Assembly: GCA_017623605.1 (NCBI GenBank)
Contig: JAGAOR010000020.1
Coordinates: 1-50,353 of the forward strand
Reading direction: 5' to 3'
DNA from: Clostridia bacterium
Lineage (GTDB): Bacteria; Bacillota; Clostridia; Christensenellales; Borkfalkiaceae
Length of the DNA: 50,353 nt
Positions 45,331 through 50,353 of the stretch are shown here, one piece after another (the stretch's first letter is position 1; each line of letters starts with the position of its first letter). Made by a program: the position numbers and the translations under genes. The notes beneath the pieces were generated by a model. It had not been told where the DNA came from. It was given only the letters and a program-made list of their open reading frames with translations, and did no database searches.

Positions 45331-46286
45331 AACAACAGATAATAGATTTAGCGAAAAAATGCGACGCTGACCTCGTGGGTTTTGCTTCTCGCGACCGTTT
45401 TGAAGCAAACGATCCTCTTTTCAAAATCTTCCCCAACGTACAAACGGTAATCGGGCTCGGTTTCCGCGTACTTCGCGGCATTTACCGTGGTGTGGAAGAG
45501 GGCACTACGTATTATCAATATACCACGATGGGCGTGGAGAATCTCGAAGAAACGGTGATGCCTATGGCGCTTCTTCGCGTGGCGAATTTGATCGAAGCGG
45601 AGGGCTACACGGCGTTGCCTCAAAGAAAAAATCCTCTGATTATGAACGAAGAAAACGAAACGAATCCCGAAGTGGACTACACGGACGTATATCGTGGCGT
45701 TAAGGCGGAGAATCAGCTCAATTTCCTCGATTGCGCGGTAAAATGCGGCTTGGGTGAGGAGAGCAAAATTCATAGTCTTTTAACGCCTGAATTTGGACCT
45801 TTCGTGCGCGTTTGCTTCGTGCTTACGGACGCAAAGATCGAAGAAACGGAGCTTAAACAACTCAACCTTTGCGACGGTTGCGACGAATGTATTAAGGCTT
45901 GTCCCGGTCGCGCGATCGACGAACAGGGTGAAACGAACAGCTGGCGTTGCGCGGTATACTATAACGGCGCAAACGGAAGCAAGAATCCGTTTATGCCCCC
46001 CGACGCGTTCTCCGATTTCGATTTAAAGACGAAAATGGAGATTATTAAAGGTAGCGCGGAATTTGATAACGAGCAAGCGAAAGAAATTTTGGATAACATC
46101 TATTTCTATCCTCCCGCTAAGCATTTCTATCGTACGTCTATTTGTGGTAGAGCTTGCGATAGAGCTTGCTATATCCACCTTGAAAAGAAAGGAGTTTTGA
46201 CCAAATCCTTCAATAAGCCTTTCCGTGAAAAGGAAGATTGGAAATTATCTATTAAACAGTTTGAAACGGGCAAAAGAGAGGATTAA
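45327..46286 (+). CDS. QueG/reductive-dehalogenase-like 4Fe-4S protein, paralogue 3
   Basis: A 319-residue paralogue. It begins KKCDADLVGFASRDRF and has IGLGFRVLRGIYRGVEEGTTYYQY, very like paralogue 1 in this stretch. The core is KCGLGEESKIHSLLTPEFGPF, where KIHS replaces the usual helix start. The Cys motifs are CDGCDECIKACPGRAI, then WRCAVYYNGANGS and CGRACDRACYIHLEK. The ATG overlaps the preceding stop by four bases. It probably arose by tandem duplication, with paralogues 1 and 3 closest by eye. All three may form a complex or act on successive substrates. Confidence 0.8.
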   Translation: MKQQIIDLAKKCDADLVGFASRDRFEANDPLFKIFPNVQTVIGLGFRVLRGIYRGVEEGTTYYQYTTMGVENLEETVMPMALLRVANLIEAEGYTALPQRKNPLIMNEENETNPEVDYTDVYRGVKAENQLNFLDCAVKCGLGEESKIHSLLTPEFGPFVRVCFVLTDAKIEETELKQLNLCDGCDECIKACPGRAIDEQGETNSWRCAVYYNGANGSKNPFMPPDAFSDFDLKTKMEIIKGSAEFDNEQAKEILDNIYFYPPAKHFYRTSICGRACDRACYIHLEKKGVLTKSFNKPFREKEDWKLSIKQFETGKRED

Positions 46287-46361
46287 AAGAAATAAAGTCT
46301 GGGTATCCCCGTTGGGGAAATTCCTCGATTTTGATAGACAAAAATAAAAAGGAGAAAAATT

Positions 46362-47621
46362 ATGAATAAGGAAAAATTAAGAATCGTTATTGTTGGTTGC
46401 GGTAGATTTTGTAAATTCTTCGTCCCCCTTTTCAAAGCGCACCCCGTGGTAGAAAAGGTGTACGTGTGCGATATTCGCAAAGAACGCGAACGTGACTATA
46501 TGGAAAAATTCGACGTAGAGGGCTACGAGAGCTTTGAAAAAGCACTTGCAGATCCTTCGATCAACGCGGTTGCGATTTTCACGGAACGTTTCAGACACGG
46601 ACAAATGGTAATCGACGCGCTCAAAGCGGGCAAGAACGTGTATAGTGCAGTACCTTGCGCGGTTTCGATCGACGAAATGCGCGAAATTGCAAAACTCGTC
46701 AAAGAAACGCGTTTGACGTATTCTATGGGCGAAACGGGGGTATACCGCGCACCTGCGATGTATTGCCGTAGAGAATTCAAAAAGGGTACGTTCGGTAAAT
46801 TCGTTTACGGTGAAGCGCAATATAACCACGACATTCGCAATATGGAGGGCAGCTTCAAGAGCTCGGGTGGCGAGGAACATTGGAAAGAATTTGCAGGAAT
46901 TCCTCCCTTCTTCTATCCGACGCATTCCACGTCTATGATTTTGAGCTCGATGCCGGGCGTGTACGCGACGAAAGTGTCTGCAATGGGTTTTGCGGGTAGC
47001 CCCAGAACGGATATTTACGGCAGAACGGGACAGAACTACTACGACAATCCTTTCAGTAACGAAACGATGCTTTTGCACCTTTCCAACGGCGGTGTCGCGA
47101 GAATTAGCGAAAACCGTTGCGTAGGTTGGATGTCGCCTGAAACGTATATCACGCAATTCTACGGCACGGACGGTGGCTACGAATTCTCCGTGGCAAATCA
47201 CCACCAAACGCATTGGGATCCTGAACGCCCTGGCAAAGTAATTATGAAATGCGTAACGGACGAATTACAACCGAAATCCATTGCGGATATGATCAAGGAA
47301 GATTACGACGTAGCGGTGCAAAAAATCGCGGATACGGCAGGCTTCATGGAAACGTCCCCCGTACAACCGACGTGGCGTTTACCCAAAGAATTTGAGGGCT
47401 TGAGAAACGGTCATAACGGTACGCATCATTTCTTGATCGACGATTTCTGTCGCGCGTATGCAACGGGTAAGCTCTCGCCTACGAACATTTGGGCGGTGGC
47501 AAGATACAATATCCCCGGGCTTGTGGCGCATATGTCGGCAATGGCAGGCGGTCAGCTTATGGACGTGCCCGATCTCGGCGATCCTCCCGCAGATTGGGAA
47601 GTGCTCGATTACGAAAGCTAA
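46362..47621 (+). CDS. Gfo/Idh/MocA-family oxidoreductase
   Basis: A 419-residue NAD(P)-dependent dehydrogenase. The N-terminal Rossmann motif is VIVGCGRFCKFFVPLF, an unusual form with Cys-Gly-Arg in place of Gly-x-Gly-x-x-Gly. The family segment AGKNVYSAVPCAVSIDEMREI follows, where the normal E-K-P is S-A-V-P. The middle Asn-His stretch includes YNHDIRNM and a conserved FFYPTHSTSMILSS. It lies 75 bases after the Fe-S operon with AAGGAG before ATG and no strong terminator between, so co-transcription is likely. It is probably a sugar or cyclitol oxidoreductase; the substrate is unknown. Confidence 0.85.
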   Translation: MNKEKLRIVIVGCGRFCKFFVPLFKAHPVVEKVYVCDIRKERERDYMEKFDVEGYESFEKALADPSINAVAIFTERFRHGQMVIDALKAGKNVYSAVPCAVSIDEMREIAKLVKETRLTYSMGETGVYRAPAMYCRREFKKGTFGKFVYGEAQYNHDIRNMEGSFKSSGGEEHWKEFAGIPPFFYPTHSTSMILSSMPGVYATKVSAMGFAGSPRTDIYGRTGQNYYDNPFSNETMLLHLSNGGVARISENRCVGWMSPETYITQFYGTDGGYEFSVANHHQTHWDPERPGKVIMKCVTDELQPKSIADMIKEDYDVAVQKIADTAGFMETSPVQPTWRLPKEFEGLRNGHNGTHHFLIDDFCRAYATGKLSPTNIWAVARYNIPGLVAHMSAMAGGQLMDVPDLGDPPADWEVLDYES

Positions 47622-47662
47622 TTAAAAGCGAAAATAAAACAGGCTAAAATTTTATAGAATGA

Positions 47663-47704
47663 AAAAAGTCGTTCGAAAGTGTAAAACTTTCGGGCGACTT
47701 TTCT
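47663..47704 (+). terminator. Terminator after the Gfo/Idh/MocA gene
   Basis: AAAAGTCG plus TTCGAAAGT pair with ACTTTCGGG and CGACTTTT: a continuous stem of at least 13 bp (two G-U) with loop GTAAA, followed by TTTT. It has T-rich ends on both strands. Confidence 0.85.
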
Positions 47705-47833
47705 ATTTCGTGAACTTGGATTTTTCGGGGCGGTAACGTCGCAATGACTGAAAAGATAAAAAAGCCTCGGCTTGTGGAGTTCCCATAAGGGAATTTTAGT
47801 TCAACACAAGTGTCGTCGCTATCGCTCCTCGCA

Positions 47834-47912
47834 CGAACCAATGGGTTCGCGTTTACCCGTAACGGGCACAAAGAAAGACACCTGTCATTTGACAGGTGTC
47901 TTTCTTTGGTGA
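47834..47912. repeat. 79-bp repeat, left copy
   Basis: Identical over 79 bases to 50275-50353. It consists of three palindromes in a row: CGAACC/GGGTTCG, CCCGT/ACGGG, and an 18-bp perfect stem with loop ATTT (47869-47908), a likely terminator for the channel gene on the minus strand. Confidence 0.95.
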
Positions 47913-47924
47913 GCCTTAACCAAC

Positions 47925-48656
47925 CTAAATCGAACCTTTTTCTTCGGTTTCATTTTCTTTATTTACTTCAGATAAATAACCTGCTGTAATTACGCCTGAG
48001 GGCAAGGCAATAATGGCAATACCAAAAACAGATGAAATCATTGTAACAATACGCCCTATAGTTGTTACTGGGTAAATATCGCCATATCCTACCGTTGTTA
48101 AAGATACAGTTGCCCAATAAATTGCATCAAAAAAACTCCCGAAAGATTCTGGCTCAACATTGTAAATAACTAAAGCCGACACTAATACATAAGCAATCGC
48201 CATAGTTGCAACCGCGCTTAATACGCGTTTTTGTTTCTTGAATACGCTAACAATTATTTCAAAACTTTTAGAGTATCGTAAAAATTTGAATGTACGCAGA
48301 ACTTTTAACGCGCGTAATAATCTAAACAATTTCAGCAATTTAAAGCTACTGTTCAAAATTGTTAAAGAAGGCAAAATAGATAACAAATCTATAATAGCCA
48401 GTGGCGTTATGGGATAAATAAAAAACGAAAGAACTGATTTATTTAACTTCAAATCAGCAGTTATCAATCTTAAAAAATAATCGATAATAAATATAGAAAC
48501 TGTAATATATTCAATAATATCAAAGATAATATTAGTTTCTTTGAATGCTAATGGCATAATGCTGATAACAATTACCGTCATCATAAAAAAGTCATAAATT
48601 TTACTTAACTCATTATCATTTGCGGGTTCTATAATTTGATATAATTTTTTTCTCAT
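47925..48656 (-). CDS. Voltage-gated potassium channel-like protein
   Basis: A 243-residue protein with six membrane segments. The fourth is preceded by and contains regularly spaced basic residues (LLKLFRLLRALKVLRTFKFLR), like the S4 voltage sensor. The pore helix and selectivity filter are TVSLTTVGYGDIYPVTT. It should form a tetrameric cation channel, most likely potassium selective (GYGD). It uses AT-rich codons, unlike genes to the left, suggesting recent transfer. Only a weak ribosome binding site is seen. The stop codon lies in a short motif that recurs at 50188-50210. Confidence 0.9.
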   Translation of the reverse strand: MRKKLYQIIEPANDNELSKIYDFFMMTVIVISIMPLAFKETNIIFDIIEYITVSIFIIDYFLRLITADLKLNKSVLSFFIYPITPLAIIDLLSILPSLTILNSSFKLLKLFRLLRALKVLRTFKFLRYSKSFEIIVSVFKKQKRVLSAVATMAIAYVLVSALVIYNVEPESFGSFFDAIYWATVSLTTVGYGDIYPVTTIGRIVTMISSVFGIAIIALPSGVITAGYLSEVNKENETEEKGSI

Positions 48657-48695
48657 AATATTTTTATCGCCTGTATTGTATTTTAAATTTAAGAA

Positions 48696-49889
48696 TTATA
48701 GATAATTTGTATCTTCTACGGTTAAGTGAATTTTAATATTTAATCTATCTGAATTATCAAGAATTTCTATTATTTTTCCCTTTGTTATTTCATAGCCATC
48801 ATCAGCCAACACTTGAATCTTATCAGAAATACGTTTTGGCAAGTAACCGAAATCAAGAGCGCCATTTGATACTAAGTATCTATCTTCAACATCCTGTTCA
48901 AAGTCGAGTTCATCTCCTATCTTTGCAAGGCTTATAGAATATTGCATTGAATCATTCCCGTTATAAACAAGAGTTGTTTCAAACTCTACTGGGGGCAATC
49001 TTTTATAGGAGGCTTTTTCTTCTTCATATTTCATTTTTGCTTCAAGGGCTTTTTGCTCCCTATGCCGCTTTAATTGATAATAAAAAATTCTCAAGTATGT
49101 ATGTTCATCGGATATAAAACTAAATTGTGCTTGTACCATATATTCATCTTTTTGCAAATAATCAAAAATCATTTGTCTTTGACCTTTAGCGTTTATATAT
49201 CCAATTAGTTTATCATTCAATAAAACTTGAATGGAAGCTTTATCATCAAGATTGCATTTTTCGTTTGAAATAATAAAATCAACTGTTTGATTTGCTTTAA
49301 AATCGCTAAAATCTTTGCTAATAAGTTCAATATCTATATATTCATACTTATAGTCGGTTTCCCATATTTCATTTTGTTCGTCGATATATTGTTCTGACAA
49401 TAACGGTAAATTGGTTTCGTTACATTTCTTTAATTTTACAACTTTTTTATATGTTTTAGCTACTGCAAGAAATATTAAAGATAAAGCTATAAAAAGCAAG
49501 CCTATCGGCATAATAAAGCAAGATGCAAATATTAAAAACCAAGAAATTATTATTAAAAATATCCTTGTTGCATTATACATTTTAGCTGAATACGGATATT
49601 TCTGAATATCTATAATTGGGGTGGAGTAAGAAATATTTGTTTCATCCTCGTAAATTTCAAAATTCATATCATAAGCATTTGCGCTTGATGAATTAACTAC
49701 ATCACGTATTCCTACCGTAGTTTTATTATAAATCTTATTATAAAAAGCCTTTTTAGGATTATTAACGGAACCCATACCTTTTTTACCATAAAAAGGATTT
49801 ACAGCTTTTTTTACCGACCTTTTGAGTTTACCCGTACTTCGAGCTTTTATAGACCGTTTAACACTTGGTTTTCTTATTCCAAATTTCAT
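48696..49889 (-). CDS. Unknown membrane protein with possible HIRAN-like C-terminus
   Basis: A 397-residue protein of unknown function. The N-terminus is very basic (KPSVKRSIKARSTGKLKR, then NPFYGKKGMGSVNNPKKAFYN), a pattern I associate with Firmicutes hypothetical proteins found near mobile elements. Two adjacent membrane segments lie at about residues 110-150, then a charged coiled region (RHREQKALEAKMKYEEEKA). The last 100 residues, with NGALDFGYLPKRISDKI, resemble a HIRAN-like DNA-end-binding fold, but weakly. The ATG at 49889 follows GGGAGG; a longer frame to 50012 runs through the leader RNA and was rejected. AT-rich like the channel gene. Confidence 0.7.
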   Translation of the reverse strand: MKFGIRKPSVKRSIKARSTGKLKRSVKKAVNPFYGKKGMGSVNNPKKAFYNKIYNKTTVGIRDVVNSSSANAYDMNFEIYEDETNISYSTPIIDIQKYPYSAKMYNATRIFLIIISWFLIFASCFIMPIGLLFIALSLIFLAVAKTYKKVVKLKKCNETNLPLLSEQYIDEQNEIWETDYKYEYIDIELISKDFSDFKANQTVDFIISNEKCNLDDKASIQVLLNDKLIGYINAKGQRQMIFDYLQKDEYMVQAQFSFISDEHTYLRIFYYQLKRHREQKALEAKMKYEEEKASYKRLPPVEFETTLVYNGNDSMQYSISLAKIGDELDFEQDVEDRYLVSNGALDFGYLPKRISDKIQVLADDGYEITKGKIIEILDNSDRLNIKIHLTVEDTNYL

Positions 49890-49907
49890 ATTAAGCCTCC
49901 CTAATAT

Positions 49908-49936
49908 AAAAAAACGCGCTATCCGCAGATAACGCG
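49908..49936 (-). terminator. Terminator hairpin in the leader of the 49889 gene
   Basis: On the minus strand CGCGTTATC (49936-49928) pairs with GATAGCGCG (49923-49915), loop TGCG, followed by TTTTTTT. It sits between the structured RNA and the ribosome binding site of the gene at 49889. Confidence 0.8.
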
Positions 49937-50050
49937 TCGAAAAACGCATTACCCACAGTTGCAACACAGTTCCAATCATAGCGTAGGAATAAAAGGCATA
50001 CATCTTTACCAATAGTATGCCTACGCTATTTTGATATTAAACTGTGTTGC
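49908..50050 (-). ncRNA. Structured RNA of about 140 bases (leader riboregulator or small RNA)
   Basis: The transcript would start at 50050. An 11-bp perfect outer stem (50050-50040 with 49971-49961), an internal loop, a 10-bp middle stem (50029-50020 with 49987-49978) and an alternative inner stem GGCATAC/GTATGCC sharing two bases make a long rod. It is followed by a terminator. The sharing of bases between the middle and inner stems means two conformations are possible. It could be a cis-acting attenuator or a free small RNA. No known RNA family is recognised. Confidence 0.6.
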
Positions 50051-50056
50051 CCTATA

Positions 50057-50085
50057 AGTATATCACAATCATAAAATTTTTACAA
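50057..50085 (-). promoter_or_regulatory. Promoter of the structured RNA and the 49889 gene
   Basis: On the minus strand TTGTAA (50080-50085) and TATACT (50057-50062) with a 17-bp spacer. The predicted +1 at 50050 is the first base of the outer stem. Confidence 0.7.
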
Positions 50086-50274
50086 TAGTTTTACGCCATA
50101 TAATATAAATTTTTAGTCAATGGCACTACGGCGTGCGCTTGTAATATACGAGTCGGCTCGTTTGATTTGCTTTTTCTTGATAGGCTCGACCAATCTAATC
50201 GAACCTTTTTGCGGGAATCTCCGATACCTTTAAAAGGGGCCCTCGGAGAGCTTCGCAGGCAAAGCCTGCTCGCG

Positions 50275-50353
50275 CGAACCAATGGGTTCGCGTTTACCCG
50301 TAACGGGCACAAAGAAAGACACCTGTCATTTGACAGGTGTCTTTCTTTGGTGA
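50275..50353. repeat. 79-bp repeat, right copy, ending at the window edge
   Basis: Identical in all 79 bases and orientation to 47834-47912, including the 18-bp palindrome (50310-50349). The window stops at the last base of the repeat. Confidence 0.95.

Larger units (their letters stand above)
47622..47924. other. Gene-free repeat-rich junction
   Basis: In order it holds a 13-bp terminator, an imperfect stem CTTGTG/CACAAG around GTTCCC/GGGAA at about 47774-47813, and the 79-bp repeat. A minus-strand reading frame of 75 codons across it starts inside the repeat and has no ribosome binding site; it is not considered a gene. Confidence 0.7.
49890..50353. other. Leader RNA and repeat region without a supported gene
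   Basis: It contains the structured leader of the gene at 49889, its promoter, a short motif shared with the channel gene's stop (50188-50210), a GCAGGC/GCCTGC palindrome at about 50256-50270, and the right copy of the 79-bp repeat. A minus-strand frame ending at 50113 (VEPIKKKQIKRADSYITSA) looks like an orphan C-terminal tail. Confidence 0.7.

Noticed and set aside
47644..47871. Minus-strand ORF beginning MCPLRVNANPLVRA
   Set aside because: It starts inside the 79-bp repeat, the same start occurs at 50312 with an unrelated continuation, and no ribosome binding site is present.
50091..50312. Minus-strand ORF of 73 codons at the right edge
   Set aside because: Composed of repeat sequence; its beginning is shared with the ORF at 47871 and the rest has no support.

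Overview
The window looks like the chromosome of an anaerobic, Gram-positive, Clostridia-type bacterium. The evidence is rpoB-rpoC, a pyruvate formate-lyase module, a flavodiiron protein with rubredoxin, several oxygen-sensitive 4Fe-4S proteins, a lipoprotein-anchored peptide ABC transporter, a CpsB-type PHP phosphatase, strong AGGAGG-type ribosome binding sites, and TTGACA-17-TATAAT promoters. The species cannot be named from the sequence. Base composition is intermediate, except for a clearly AT-rich block at about 47.9-50.1 kb. The last bases coincide exactly with the end of a repeat, so the right edge is probably an assembly break in a multicopy element.

Layout: (1) 0-4.4 kb, the rpoB 3' end with a very acidic tail, then rpoC. 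(2) 4.4-8.35 kb, a strong promoter starting a highly structured leader RNA, then an FAD oxidoreductase, a polytopic glycosyltransferase-like protein and GtrA (cell-surface glycan). (3) 8.4-12.1 kb, pflA, a thioredoxin-like gene and a pyruvate formate-lyase whose glycyl-radical domain is a separate small gene. (4) 12.1-14.2 kb, a membrane-anchored metallo-beta-lactamase protein, tcdA, and on the other strand a 25-residue membrane peptide with its own promoter. (5) 14.2-16.5 kb, metA-metY on the minus strand for methionine synthesis via O-acetylhomoserine. (6) 16.5-23.7 kb, a five-gene Opp/Dpp-type peptide importer in which the OppC-like permease carries a seven-repeat RCC1-like propeller in an extracellular loop. 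(7) 23.7-29.2 kb, a QueG-like Fe-S protein, an ABC exporter, flavodiiron protein-rubredoxin-BFD-like [2Fe-2S] protein (O2/NO detoxification), an orphan phage-type annealing protein and an amidase-domain protein.

(8) 29.3-39.7 kb, a purine operon purE-C-F-M-N-[two unknown membrane proteins]-D-L behind a leader with a small ORF and a terminator-like hairpin; PurF lacks its catalytic N-terminal cysteine. (9) 39.7-40.9 kb, a CpsB-type phosphatase and a DUF1858 protein. (10) 40.9-47.6 kb, an AraC regulator divergent from an operon of a U32-like protein, three paralogous QueG/reductive-dehalogenase-like 4Fe-4S proteins, a cupin and a Gfo/Idh/MocA oxidoreductase; this is the best candidate for an undescribed metabolic system. 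(11) 47.6-50.35 kb, an AT-rich cassette (voltage-gated channel and an unknown membrane protein with a structured leader RNA) between two identical 79-bp repeats.

The most unusual observations are the RCC1-permease fusion, the split pyruvate formate-lyase, the Cys-less PurF, two structured RNAs whose predicted +1 falls at the first base of a long stem, the three-paralogue Fe-S operon, and the repeat-flanked cassette.
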